Assembly: GCA_049700455.1 (NCBI GenBank)
Contig: JBNAVJ010000004.1
Coordinates: 1-64,000 of the forward strand
Length of the DNA: 64,000 nucleotides
Reading direction: 5' to 3'
Origin: JBNAVJ01 sp049700455
GTDB lineage: Bacteria; Bacteroidota; Ignavibacteria; Tepidaquicellales; Tepidaquicellaceae
In this document: positions 34,415 through 44,041 of the stretch, piece by piece
Position numbering within the stretch: position 1 is the first letter of the stretch
Layout of the letters: each line of letters begins with the position of its first letter
Made by a program: the position numbers and the translations under genes
The notes under the pieces: generated by a model
Told to the model about the DNA's origin: nothing
The model's database searches: none
What the model saw: only the letters and a program-made list of their open reading frames with translations

Positions 34415-37400
34415 ATATTCGCTTGGAATTTGTGTTGGTGGTTCTACGGTGTCATTTGTAGTTACCTCTCTTAAAGGAGGGAAGATACAGATTGTGCAAT
34501 CTGATAGTTTTGCTCACGAGGGAAATCCCAAAAAGGTAATTGAGAAAAAAATATTTGACTATTATCAGGAAGGCTTTTCAGTCGTTGTTACTGGACGAAA
34601 GTTCAAAAGGTTAATTAATGCGGAAAGTATTTCAGAGCCTGAAGCGGTGGAGGAAACATTAAAATTTGCGGGCTTGGTAAATGAGAACTTTATTCTTGTT
34701 TCTCTGGGAGGGGAGAATTTTGTAGCCTACAAAGTCAAAGCTGGTGGTAGTATAGAGAGTGTAGTTGCTGGCAACAAATGTGCTTCCGGTACAGGGGAGT
34801 TCTTCTTACAGCAAATAGGAAGAATGGGGATTCCACTGTGTGAAATTGAACAGATTGAGACAACTTCAAGTTTTTATTCTGTTTCAGGGAGATGTAGCGT
34901 ATTTTGCAAAAGTGATTGTACACATGCCTTAAATAAAGGGATCCCAAAGGCGCAGGTTATTATGGGTCTATCAAGGATGATTGCAGATAAAGCAATCGAG
35001 TTAATTGAGAAACAAACATACAAGCGGGTATATTTAATTGGTGGGGTTACCAGGAATTCAAGAGTGGTAAATTTTATCAAAGAGAAATATCCTGAAACAA
35101 AGATTGCAGATTATGCATTATATTTTGAAGCTCTTGGGGCAAGTATTTACGGGCTTCGTAGCGATTTCGGGTTCGATTCAATGAATCTCTTTGGAATCTC
35201 AAAACACTCTTTTCCCCTATTGGAATCTATCAGGAATGGGATTCCAAAAGTTACTTTTAAGACAATGCAAACGGGAATTGCCACTGATGATGAGGAATTC
35301 ATTATTGGACTTGATGTAGGCTCAACAACAACAAAAGCAGTGTTGATGAGGGTGTCGGATAATGCGGTTGTTGCTTCAGTTTATTTGAGAACAAATGGGA
35401 ATCCTATTAAAGCTGCAGTTGAGTGTTATCAGAATTTAAAATCTCAGACGAATGCCGGTATAAAAATTATTGGACTTGGTACAACAGGTTCCGGCAGACA
35501 TATAGCCGCACTTCATGCCTTAACCAAAGGGGTTGTTAATGAAATTATTGCTCATGCTGTTGCTGCTGCCTATTTTGACCCTGAAGTTGATACAATATTT
35601 GAAATAGGCGGGCAGGATGCAAAATATACTTATCTTACAAATGGGGTAGCAAGTGATTATGCTATGAATGAGGCGTGTTCGGCAGGTACTGGTTCTTTTC
35701 TTGAAGAAGCTGCAAAGGAATCTCTTAGTATTGATTATCGCGATATAGAAAAAATTGCTCTTGAGTCTGATGCGCCATTGAACTTCAATGATCAATGTGC
35801 TGCTTTTATATCAAGTGATATCAAAACGGCAAGTCACGAAGGAGCAGAAGTTAAAGATATTGTAGCAGGATTGGTTTATTCGGTTTGTCTTAATTATGTT
35901 AATCGTGTAAAGGGTAATCGTCCTGTTGGGAAAAAGGTATTTATGCAGGGGGGAGTCTGTTACAATAAGGCGGTACCCTTTGCTATGGCAATACTTACAG
36001 GGAAAGATATTATTGTTCCTCCTGAACCTGGTTTGATGGGAGCTTTTGGAGTTGCTCTTGAAATTAAAAATAGGATAAAACTTGGATTTCTTGAAAAGGG
36101 CAATTTCAGTTTTGATGTTTTGATTAATCGTAAGTTTGATTATACTTCTGAATTTATTTGTGCAGGGGGAGCGGAAAAATGTGATCGCAAATGTTCTATT
36201 GCATTGATTGAAGTTGATGGAAAGAAATATCCTTTTGGAGGTGCTTGTAGTAAATATTATAATCAACGATACAATATTCATATAAAACCAGCCGAAAATA
36301 ATTTAGTAAAGCTTAGACAGGAACTGGTTTTCAAAAAATATTTACTGGCGACTCTAAATAATTATAATGAGGAAGATTCTGTAACAAGAGTAGGTATCTC
36401 AAGGTCATTTTTAGTTAATACACTTTTCCCATTATATTATAACTTCTTTACTGAACTGGGATTTGAGGTTGTTCTCTCAGACGAAAAAAATATTTATGCA
36501 AGTCAAAAAGCCCAATCATCCTTCTGTTATCCTATGGAATTAGCCCACAGTTCTTTTGAAGATTTGTTGAAAAAGAAAGTTGATTACATATTTCTTCCTC
36601 ATATTACGCAGATGGATTCACACAGTGAAAATCAATATAATAGGCTATGTGTTTTTGTACAGGGTGAATGTTATGCAATGAAGTCTACTTTCAGGCAGGA
36701 AATACTGGAGAGATTCCATATAACCGAATCTGAACTTGATAGAAAAGTCATCTCGCCAGTGATTGATTTTACCAATGGTTATGATGAATTAGAAAAGGTG
36801 TTTGTAAAAGTAGGACGTTTACTTGGCAAATCTTCAATTCAAAGTAAGGGTGCTTTCAGGTCTGCTTATGATATTCAAAATCAGATGTATAAAGAGTTTC
36901 AGGACATCGGCTATAAATTCCTAAAACAGCTTGAAAATGAACCTGATAAATTTGCAATGGTTCTTTTTGGAAGATCGTATAATGCATTTGCAACGGAGGC
37001 TAATCTTAATATACCTCATAAATTTGCATCAAAGGATATAGCAATAATTCCCCACGATTTCCTTCCAAAAGAAATTCGTACTTCGTATGAGAATATGTAT
37101 TGGTACAGTGGCAATCAAATTCTCTCCTCCGCAAGATTTGTTAAAAACCACAAACAATTATTCGGTGTTTATATTACAAATTATTCCTGTGGTCCTGATT
37201 CTTTCATAATTACTTATTTTCGTCGCATTATGGGGGATAAGCCTTCCCTCACTCTTGAACTTGATAGTCACTCGGCGGATGTTGGAATTGAAACCAGAAT
37301 TGATGCTGCAATTGATATTATTAAAAATTACAGGGAATTGAAACGCACAGAAACCACTGAGGTTGTTAGTAACACTAATGAGAAAAAACCACTCCAAGTT

Positions 37401-38750
37401 ATTACAGAAGGCGGAGAATTATTTATTATAGATAGTTCTCAAAAGAGGAATCCTATAAAATCCAAAGATGTTGAAATTCTTATTCCATCTATGGGACATT
37501 TTAGTAGTGATGCTTTTTCAGCTGTTTTTCGCTCACTTGGTATAAATTGTTTTCCCCTGCCAATTCCAACCTTTGAGACTGTAAAACAAGGCCGCTCTTA
37601 TGCAAGTTGTAAAGAATGCCTGCCGTTTATTCTTACAACCGGTTCACTGTTGGAATTTATTGAAGAACATTATTCCCCAGGGAAAAAGATACTCTTTTTT
37701 ATGCCTCATGGATATGGGCCTTGCAGGCAGGGACAATATCATATTATGATTAAGAATATAATTAAGGATCTCGGTACTGAAAATATTGGTGTTTTAACAA
37801 TGGATGATGAGAATGCTTTTGCCGATTTTGGACAGGATTTCTTTATTAAACAGTGGATTGCCCTTCTTATAGCTGATGTGTATCACGATATAGAGGCAAC
37901 TGTTTCTGCTATTGCTCTTGACAAAGAGAAGTCTATAAAACTATTAACTGAACAATGGGTAGATATAATAAAAGCACTTGAATCAGGTAATCAAAATTTT
38001 ATCCTTGATGAAATTGAACGTGTAGCTGGGTTGTTACGTCAGATAAAGTTATCTGTTCCATTAACGGAGGCGAAGGTTATTTCTCTTATTGGGGAGATTT
38101 ATGTTAGGAGAGAAGAGTTTTCCCGTAGTGAGTTAATGAAAGCTTTACTTGAAAGGTCTTTTGTTGTTAAGACAGCACCTATAACGGAATATGTTTATTA
38201 TTCAAATTATCTCCTGATGAATGAGATTGTTGGGAAACAAAACCTTATTGATAAGACTCTATTAAAGGTTAAAGATACATATCAAAGATTAATTGAGCGT
38301 AAGATTAAGAGAATTTTTGCAAAAAGTGGCTTATATAAATTTGAAATGGTTGACCTTAATAAAACGATGAGCTATGCAAAGAGGCTTGTTTCAGACAAAC
38401 TGATAGGGGAGGGGATATTAACAGTGGGGCTAGCTATGAGGGAAATTCTTGAGGAATCTTGTGGCGTGGTCTCAATAGGTCCTTTCAATTGTATCCCAAG
38501 CAGATTATCAGAGGCAATTCTGAGAAAAGAAATGAATCTTATTGGCAAATATAGAACAATGGGAATTGACCGTGATGGTTTTCCGGAAGAGATAACTGAT
38601 TTGCCATTCCTTTATGTTGAATCAGATGGTAATACTTTCCCACAGATAACTCAGTCGAAAATTGAAATATTTATGTTACAGGCAGAGAAGCTACATAATT
38701 CTCTAAGAAAACTTCCTCATAGGAATCATTCCATACCTAAGGAGTTGTAA
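34392..38750 (+). CDS. Giant 2-hydroxyacyl-CoA dehydratase activase-like protein (BadF/HgdC x2 + DUF2229 + HgdB-like)
   Basis: This 1452-residue fusion comprises an N-terminal BcrAD/BadFG ASKHA ATPase domain (about 1-260), a second complete one (about 303-570), a Cys-containing linker (EKCDRKC, about 598), a DUF2229 region (about 660-960) and an HgdB/HgdC-associated C-terminal region (about 1050-1430). Cluster cysteines of the activase type are present in both halves: Cys130 (NKCASGTGEF) with Cys168, and Cys429 (EACSAGTGSF) with Cys469, spaced as in HgdC where such Cys pairs bridge a 4Fe-4S cluster. GGVTRNS and GGVCYNK are the phosphate-2-type motifs. Known relatives use ATP to drive low-potential electron transfer. 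Its start lies inside hpnE, implying coupling to squalene synthesis. The substrate is unknown. Confidence 0.85.
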   Translation: MKLKDNIKYSLGICVGGSTVSFVVTSLKGGKIQIVQSDSFAHEGNPKKVIEKKIFDYYQEGFSVVVTGRKFKRLINAESISEPEAVEETLKFAGLVNENFILVSLGGENFVAYKVKAGGSIESVVAGNKCASGTGEFFLQQIGRMGIPLCEIEQIETTSSFYSVSGRCSVFCKSDCTHALNKGIPKAQVIMGLSRMIADKAIELIEKQTYKRVYLIGGVTRNSRVVNFIKEKYPETKIADYALYFEALGASIYGLRSDFGFDSMNLFGISKHSFPLLESIRNGIPKVTFKTMQTGIATDDEEFIIGLDVGSTTTKAVLMRVSDNAVVASVYLRTNGNPIKAAVECYQNLKSQTNAGIKIIGLGTTGSGRHIAALHALTKGVVNEIIAHAVAAAYFDPEVDTIFEIGGQDAKYTYLTNGVASDYAMNEACSAGTGSFLEEAAKESLSIDYRDIEKIALESDAPLNFNDQCAAFISSDIKTASHEGAEVKDIVAGLVYSVCLNYVNRVKGNRPVGKKVFMQGGVCYNKAVPFAMAILTGKDIIVPPEPGLMGAFGVALEIKNRIKLGFLEKGNFSFDVLINRKFDYTSEFICAGGAEKCDRKCSIALIEVDGKKYPFGGACSKYYNQRYNIHIKPAENNLVKLRQELVFKKYLLATLNNYNEEDSVTRVGISRSFLVNTLFPLYYNFFTELGFEVVLSDEKNIYASQKAQSSFCYPMELAHSSFEDLLKKKVDYIFLPHITQMDSHSENQYNRLCVFVQGECYAMKSTFRQEILERFHITESELDRKVISPVIDFTNGYDELEKVFVKVGRLLGKSSIQSKGAFRSAYDIQNQMYKEFQDIGYKFLKQLENEPDKFAMVLFGRSYNAFATEANLNIPHKFASKDIAIIPHDFLPKEIRTSYENMYWYSGNQILSSARFVKNHKQLFGVYITNYSCGPDSFIITYFRRIMGDKPSLTLELDSHSADVGIETRIDAAIDIIKNYRELKRTETTEVVSNTNEKKPLQVITEGGELFIIDSSQKRNPIKSKDVEILIPSMGHFSSDAFSAVFRSLGINCFPLPIPTFETVKQGRSYASCKECLPFILTTGSLLEFIEEHYSPGKKILFFMPHGYGPCRQGQYHIMIKNIIKDLGTENIGVLTMDDENAFADFGQDFFIKQWIALLIADVYHDIEATVSAIALDKEKSIKLLTEQWVDIIKALESGNQNFILDEIERVAGLLRQIKLSVPLTEAKVISLIGEIYVRREEFSRSELMKALLERSFVVKTAPITEYVYYSNYLLMNEIVGKQNLIDKTLLKVKDTYQRLIERKIKRIFAKSGLYKFEMVDLNKTMSYAKRLVSDKLIGEGILTVGLAMREILEESCGVVSIGPFNCIPSRLSEAILRKEMNLIGKYRTMGIDRDGFPEEITDLPFLYVESDGNTFPQITQSKIEIFMLQAEKLHNSLRKLPHRNHSIPKEL

Positions 38751-39151
38751 TATTCTTTGCAGATGCTTAACTCTGAAGCCAGTTGTAATAAATTCTGAAA
38801 TGACAACATATCCATTGAAAGGAATTTCTCCCTAAGATAAGAATTACTTTCAGGAATTGTATGAGAGATTTGGTCTTTAAGGTTCTCAATAGCAGAGGAG
38901 AAATCGCTTCTAATTTTTCTGGAATAATCTTCCCCAAAATCTTCTTTTCTAAGAATTATCTTATGTAAACCTGTTATATATTTTGAGATAAAAGATAACT
39001 CTTTAAACTTAGGTTCACCAGCAAATTCAAATATTACCATCAAATCATTGATGAGATGCAATTTATGACCACAGAAATCCTGAATTTTAAGAAACAAATC
39101 GATAGTGGAACTATTAAAATTCATTGTACTCAAGTGTTTCTCCCATGACAA
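38726..39151 (-). CDS. Unknown helical protein downstream of secA
   Basis: This is a 141-residue predicted helical, soluble protein with no signal peptide or recognisable motif. The annotated start overlaps the secA end. The in-frame ATG at 39124, 5 bases after the secA stop, gives MNFNSSTIDLF and is a more natural coupled start. The single Cys-Gly-His region (QDFCGHKLHL) and the C-terminal SELSICKEYYNS are the only notable features. It is co-transcribed with secA by position, and its 3' end overlaps the opposing giant gene by 25 bases. Confidence 0.65.
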   Translation of the reverse strand: MSWEKHLSTMNFNSSTIDLFLKIQDFCGHKLHLINDLMVIFEFAGEPKFKELSFISKYITGLHKIILRKEDFGEDYSRKIRSDFSSAIENLKDQISHTIPESNSYLREKFLSMDMLSFQNLLQLASELSICKEYYNSLGME

Positions 39152-42100
39152 TTTTTATATTTTTTTCCACTTCCACAGGGACAGGGGTCATTACGTCCTA
39201 CTTTGGGACCAACTTTAACAGGTTGGCGTTTTCCTGCTCGTGCTGATTCGCTTTCAGTAGGTGTGAGGCTGGAAGATAGCCCAAGTCCATCCCCTGAACT
39301 ATGAATAGTTTGAAGTCGCGAAACGTTCACAGTTCTTGGGGCTTTTATTTGTGGAGCTTCTTCCTGTGTTTGGGTAGTGAACTTAAAGATAAAATTGATT
39401 ACATCAGCAGAGATGGAATCCATCATATTATAAAATAATTCCATTCCTTCTTTTTTATATGCAATAAGTGGGTCCTGTTGTCCGTAAGCACGAAGGTTAA
39501 TACCTTCTTTCAAGTCATCCATTTCTCTTAGATGTTCTTTCCATTTTTCATCAATTACTATCAGCATAGCAAATCGTTCTATTTTTCCCATTAGCTCAGA
39601 ACCGTAGCGCTGTTCTTTCCTTTCGTAAAAATTCCGTGCCTCTTTGATTATGAGTTCTTTTATCCCATCTTCTCCCAGCTTACTCAATTCTTCATTTGTT
39701 TGCTGTAGTCTAACCAGAAAAGTTTTTTGTACTTCTTCTTTAAGTGCGTCGAATTCAGCGTCTTCATAATATTTTTGAACTAACTGTTCAACATAATTTT
39801 CTACAAATTCAAAAATGCTGTCTTTCAGTCTTTCCCCCATTAATGCTTTACGTCTCTTTGCATAAATTACTTCTCTCTGTTTATTCATAACGTCATCATA
39901 TTCAAGCAATCTTTTTCTTATAGCAAAATTGTTTTCTTCAACTTTTTTCTGTGCCCTTTCAACGGAGTTATTTATCATTTTATGCTCAATAGCCTGTCCT
40001 TCTTCAAGTCCAATTCTATGTAATAAATTTGCAATTCGTTCGCTACCAAATAATCTCATTAAATCGTCTTCAAGTGAAATATAAAATCTCGATGAACCCG
40101 GGTCTCCCTGTCTGCCTGCTCTTCCTCTTAATTGACGGTCAATACGTCGTGACTCGTGTCTTTCAGTTCCTATAATGTGTAATCCACCTGCCTCTGCTAC
40201 CCCTGGTCCTAATTTGATATCAGTACCGCGTCCAGCCATATTTGTTGCGATTGTAACAGCGCCGGGCAATCCAGCATTTGCAATAATCTGAGCTTCCCTC
40301 TGATGTTGTTTTGCGTTTAATACTTCGTGTGGGATACCTCTCCTCTTCAATAAGCGCGAAATAGTCTCTGAAACTTCCACGCTTGTGGTTCCTACCAGCA
40401 CAGGTCTATTGATTTTGCGTTTATCCTCAATATCTTGTAGTACAGCATTATATTTTTCTCGTTTGGTTCTATAAATCTGATCGTTGAGGTCTATTCTAAT
40501 ACACTTTTTATTAGTTGGGATAACAACTACATCTAATTTGTAAATATCCCAGAATTCTCGTGCTTCAGTCTCTGCTGTACCAGTCATCCCGGCAAGTTTT
40601 TTATAAAGTCTGAAATAGTTCTGGAGGGTAATTGTTGCAAGTGTTTGAGTATCTTTTTCTACTTTAACACCTTCTTTTGCCTCAATCGCCTGATGTAATC
40701 CTTCTGAATACCGTCTGCCATGGAGTATTCTCCCTGTGAACTCATCAACAATCATTATTTTACCATCTTGAATGACATATTCCACATCTTTTTCGTAGAG
40801 GGCGTATGCTTTCAGGAGTTGTTCAATTGTATGAAGTCTGTCACTACGGTCTGAATATATCTTGTATAATTCTTCTTTTTTGAGCTCTTTTTCTTCAACG
40901 CTTAACTCTGGATTGTTCTCAATTGCAGCTACTTCAGAACCTATATCAGGTAATACAAAAAAATCTTTTTCACTTGCTGACTGAGCTAGAAACTCACGTC
41001 CTTTCTCGGTGAGGTCTGTTACGTGAGATTTTTCGTCAATAACAAAGTACAATTCGTCATCAACTATGTGTAACTCTCTTGCTTGGTCTCTATGGTAAAA
41101 GAGTTCAGTCTCTTGCATAAGTTTTTTGTTTGCCGGTTCTGCAAGCAACTTCTGAAGTTTTTTATGCTTTGGCAAACCTCTGTACGATCTATAAAGAAAT
41201 AACCCAGCCTGCTCAAGTTCTGTTTTAGAAGGGTTTTCCTTGTTGAGTATTTGTTCAGCTTGAGCAGTTAAAGAGTTTATGAGAGATTTTTGTGCTTCAA
41301 AAAGTCTTTTAACTCTTGGATTAAGTTCATCAAACTTATGAGATGGAGCATCTACAGGTCCTGAAATGATAAGAGGAGTACGTGCTTCGTCAATTAATAC
41401 TGAATCAACTTCGTCAACAATGGCGTAAAAATGTTCTCTTTGGACAAGATGCTCGGGTTCAGTAACCATATTATCTCGCAAGTAATCAAATCCAAACTCA
41501 TTATTTGTGCCATAGGTAATATCACAGTTGTACATCTTTCGTCTTGTTTCAGAATCCATATCATTGAGTATTACACCTACAGTCAAGCCGTGAAACTTAA
41601 AAATCTCACCCATCCACTCTGAATCTCTTTTAGCAAGATAATCGTTGACAGTAACAAGATGACAGCCTTTTCCTGCCAGTGCATTCAAAAATAGTGGCAT
41701 TGTAGCAACAAGAGTTTTACCTTCGCCGGTTGCCATCTCTGCAATTTTCCCCTGATGAAGTACAACAGCCCCTATTAATTGTACATCAAAAGGTATCATA
41801 TCCCATTTTACTTTCATTCCTGCCGCAGTCCATTCTTTCCCGATAAGCCTTCTACAGGTATCTTTTACTATTGCAAATGCTTCTGGTAATATTTCGTCCA
41901 GCACTTCCCACAGTATTTGATAGTATTCTTCCTTTTTTTCTTTAATCTGGTCTTGAATATTTTCTATTTCTTCGTGTGAGAGGTCCTGTTTCAATTTCTC
42001 CTGTAATGCGACTAATTCCTGCTCGATTGGGTCTGTAGCAGATTTGACTTTTTCTTTTAATTTTTGGGTTCTTTCTCGAAGTTCGTCATCTGTTAAATCC

Positions 42101-42204
42101 TTCAGGTCTTCGTAAATACTGTTAATTTCTGCCACTATTGGCATAATTTCGCGGATATCCTTCTCATACTTAGAAGGGAATATTTTTGATAAGAATTTCA
42201 ACAT
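39130..42204 (-). CDS. secA: Preprotein translocase ATPase SecA
   Basis: This is the motor ATPase that drives protein export through SecYEG. Walker A-type MATGEGKTLVATMPL lies at about 158-172. DEVDSVLIDEARTPLIISG, ATNMAGRGTDIKLG, RIDRQLRGRAGRQGDPG and FYISLEDDLM are all present. The C-terminal zinc-binding SecB/lipid-interaction motif is CPCGSGKKYKNCHG. The 1024 residues include insertions common in Bacteroidota SecA. A -7-like TAATTTTG lies upstream at 42259-42266 on the minus strand. A short helical protein gene follows 5 bases after the stop. It is divergent from the ferredoxin gene. Confidence 0.97.
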   Translation of the reverse strand: MLKFLSKIFPSKYEKDIREIMPIVAEINSIYEDLKDLTDDELRERTQKLKEKVKSATDPIEQELVALQEKLKQDLSHEEIENIQDQIKEKKEEYYQILWEVLDEILPEAFAIVKDTCRRLIGKEWTAAGMKVKWDMIPFDVQLIGAVVLHQGKIAEMATGEGKTLVATMPLFLNALAGKGCHLVTVNDYLAKRDSEWMGEIFKFHGLTVGVILNDMDSETRRKMYNCDITYGTNNEFGFDYLRDNMVTEPEHLVQREHFYAIVDEVDSVLIDEARTPLIISGPVDAPSHKFDELNPRVKRLFEAQKSLINSLTAQAEQILNKENPSKTELEQAGLFLYRSYRGLPKHKKLQKLLAEPANKKLMQETELFYHRDQARELHIVDDELYFVIDEKSHVTDLTEKGREFLAQSASEKDFFVLPDIGSEVAAIENNPELSVEEKELKKEELYKIYSDRSDRLHTIEQLLKAYALYEKDVEYVIQDGKIMIVDEFTGRILHGRRYSEGLHQAIEAKEGVKVEKDTQTLATITLQNYFRLYKKLAGMTGTAETEAREFWDIYKLDVVVIPTNKKCIRIDLNDQIYRTKREKYNAVLQDIEDKRKINRPVLVGTTSVEVSETISRLLKRRGIPHEVLNAKQHQREAQIIANAGLPGAVTIATNMAGRGTDIKLGPGVAEAGGLHIIGTERHESRRIDRQLRGRAGRQGDPGSSRFYISLEDDLMRLFGSERIANLLHRIGLEEGQAIEHKMINNSVERAQKKVEENNFAIRKRLLEYDDVMNKQREVIYAKRRKALMGERLKDSIFEFVENYVEQLVQKYYEDAEFDALKEEVQKTFLVRLQQTNEELSKLGEDGIKELIIKEARNFYERKEQRYGSELMGKIERFAMLIVIDEKWKEHLREMDDLKEGINLRAYGQQDPLIAYKKEGMELFYNMMDSISADVINFIFKFTTQTQEEAPQIKAPRTVNVSRLQTIHSSGDGLGLSSSLTPTESESARAGKRQPVKVGPKVGRNDPCPCGSGKKYKNCHGRNT

Positions 42205-42391
42205 ACCTGATTTTTTACATAAATAATAATTTAACTCTTTTAATTAATATTTAGAATGCAAAATTAAATGCTCAACTTTATTATACTCAGATGATAAATA
42301 GGGGTTAGTTTTTGTATGGAAAATAATAATTAGAGTTTATAAGTTTAAAGAGTAAAGATAAAATTTAAAACTAAAATTAAGAGGAGACAAA

Positions 42392-42724
42392 ATGGCTTTA
42401 ATGATAACTTCTGAATGCATCAACTGTGGTGCATGTGAGCCGGAATGCCCCAATAATGCAATCTACGAGGGGGGAGCTCGATGGAGTCTTGCAGGTCAAG
42501 AATATGGCGAAAATGATCCTGCTCCTTCTGGAGCAACAGGCTTTTTCTCCAATGATTATTTCTACATAGTCCCTGATAAATGTACTGAATGTAAAGGCTT
42601 CCACGATGAACCTCAATGTGCAGCCGTTTGTCCCGTTGATTGCTGTGTCCCGGATCCAAATCACCAAGAAGATGAGGAAACTCTCCTGAAGAAAAAAGAA
42701 TATCTCGATAGTCTCGGTAGATAG
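42392..42724 (+). CDS. 2[4Fe-4S] ferredoxin, Allochromatium/Chlorobium type
   Basis: This is a small cytosolic low-potential electron carrier. Cluster I ligands are Cys9, 12, 15 and Cys19-Pro. Cluster II has CTEC, an eight-residue insertion (KGFHDEPQ), then CAAVCP, the extended loop and C-terminal extension that mark the Alvin-type ferredoxins common in green sulfur bacteria. A roughly 25-residue linker rich in Gly/Ala/Pro separates the clusters. A strong GAGGAGA ribosome binding site precedes the ATG. At 110 residues it is complete. It would be a natural electron donor for the low-potential activase at 34.4 kb or for 2-oxoacid oxidoreductases, but that is inference. Confidence 0.95.
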   Translation: MALMITSECINCGACEPECPNNAIYEGGARWSLAGQEYGENDPAPSGATGFFSNDYFYIVPDKCTECKGFHDEPQCAAVCPVDCCVPDPNHQEDEETLLKKKEYLDSLGR

Positions 42725-42750
42725 TTATTTAAAATCTAAAATGTTTTTAT

Positions 42751-42792
42751 CTTCAAGTGGAGTTAATGACTAAGCATTAGCTTCACTTGAAG
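42751..42792. terminator. Hairpin at the convergent ferredoxin/lspA ends
   Basis: The arms CTTCAAGTGGAG and CTTCACTTGAAG form a 12-pair stem with one G-T wobble around an 18-base loop that includes the lspA stop codon. The flanks are AT-rich, but neither side has a clean T-run. It probably acts as a shared 3' end structure for both convergent transcripts. Confidence 0.45.
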
Positions 42793-43405
42793 AATTTTCC
42801 ACTGTCTCAATATTCTTTTCAGTTGTGATAATATCAGCGGGTTCTTCCTTAGCTTCTGATTCTTCTTTAGAAGGGAAGAGTTTTTTGTATCTGAGTATAA
42901 TCAAAATGAAGCCAGTGCTTACAGATATATCTGCTACATTGAAAATAGGCCAGGATGTAAGGTGTTTCCCTAAAATTGTTATATCAGGAATATTGAAATG
43001 AAAAAAATCCACGACCTGTCCGTAAAAAAGAGGTGCATAGCCAAAAATTACTCCGTAGAAAGTCCTGTCTATAAGATTACCAATTGCTCCTCCTAAAATA
43101 AAAGCCAGGGAAATTCTGAGGTAGAGGCTCTGATAACGGTTCTTGTAAATTAAAAAGATAATCACCAGAGTTGCTACAATTGTAAATAATGTGAGTGGTA
43201 ACTTGCCAACGAGTTCAAGTCCAAATGCCATACCAGGATTTTCAATGAAGGTAATTTTGAAGACATTTGGTATAACTTCAATACTGGAGTTTTTTGGGAT
43301 ACCAGCAAAATTAATTCCAAGTGATGGGATTGATATTCCCTTGACCAGTAACTTTGTTATCTGGTCAATTACAACGATAATAAAAGAAATTATTAAGACA
43401 CGCAA
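42770..43405 (-). CDS. lspA: Lipoprotein signal peptidase (signal peptidase II)
   Basis: This is an inner-membrane aspartyl protease that cleaves prolipoproteins at the lipobox Cys. Four membrane helices and the motifs IDQITKLLVKG, NPGMAFGL, GGAIGNLIDR (first catalytic Asp) and FNVADISVSTG (second catalytic Asp) are present. A Glu/Ser-rich C-terminal extension of about 35 residues follows the last helix, which makes it 211 residues against about 165 in E. coli. It is 6 bases downstream of the TraR/DksA-like gene, in the ileS-dksA-lspA order. Its substrates would include the lipoproteins at 1.2, 6.7 and 55.8 kb. Confidence 0.95.
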   Translation of the reverse strand: MRVLIISFIIVVIDQITKLLVKGISIPSLGINFAGIPKNSSIEVIPNVFKITFIENPGMAFGLELVGKLPLTLFTIVATLVIIFLIYKNRYQSLYLRISLAFILGGAIGNLIDRTFYGVIFGYAPLFYGQVVDFFHFNIPDITILGKHLTSWPIFNVADISVSTGFILIILRYKKLFPSKEESEAKEEPADIITTEKNIETVENSSSEANA

Positions 43406-43411
43406 AGCTTA

Positions 43412-44023
43412 TTAACCTTTCCTTATCTTACATTCGAGGCAATGCTGTGTAATAGGTACAATTTCCAACCTCTCTTTAGGAATTAATGGACAGGTTGGAC
43501 ACAGGTTCTTTGGTTCCTCTATACAATCTATACAGACACCGTAGGTCCCGTTTTCAATCCTGAGCAGGGCATCCTGTATATAGCTGAGATACTTTTCATC
43601 CCTTTGTACAAAGAGATAATTTTTTTCACGTTCCATTTCATCGGTCCCTTGTTCTGCCATATGTGAAGCATAGGTTAAGTTTTCTCCTACATATTCTCCG
43701 GATTCACTATCTACAAGTGAACTCATATTAGCACGTGCGCTTTCAAGTATATTGTTTCTTTCCTTGAGTAGAATCTGTTTGAAGTATTCAAGTTCAGCCT
43801 TTGTATATCTTGTCTTCTTTTTAGTTTGTGCTTTTGTCCTTTTTGGTTTTTGTGTCTGAACCTTTTTCCTGGTAACTGATTTAAGTTTTGAAGCAACTCG
43901 GGTATTTTTAGCCGCTTTTTTTGCTGCAGGCTTTGACTTGGTTGCTGTTGCGTTTCTTGTTGTTTTTTTGGTAGTGCTTTTCTTTTTGTCCTTTTTAGAA
44001 ACTGCTCGTTTTTTAGTTGGCAT
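43412..44023 (-). CDS. TraR/DksA-family zinc-finger protein with histone-like basic tail
   Basis: This is a predicted RNA-polymerase secondary-channel regulator. Residues 1-72 are very rich in Lys/Thr/Ala/Arg and resemble histone-H1-like tails. A coiled-coil region (about 75-150) follows, with LEYFKQILLKERNNILES and the acidic EQGTDEMEREKNYLF. The C-terminal zinc finger has six cysteines (164, 167, 175, 178, 195, 198); the extra CPTC pair is unusual, since DksA has four. The gene lies between ileS and lspA, an arrangement shared widely in Bacteroidota. The tail suggests additional DNA or RNA binding, which is inference. Confidence 0.88.
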   Translation of the reverse strand: MPTKKRAVSKKDKKKSTTKKTTRNATATKSKPAAKKAAKNTRVASKLKSVTRKKVQTQKPKRTKAQTKKKTRYTKAELEYFKQILLKERNNILESARANMSSLVDSESGEYVGENLTYASHMAEQGTDEMEREKNYLFVQRDEKYLSYIQDALLRIENGTYGVCIDCIEEPKNLCPTCPLIPKERLEIVPITQHCLECKIRKG

Positions 44024-44041
44024 ATATTACCTCACATTTAT

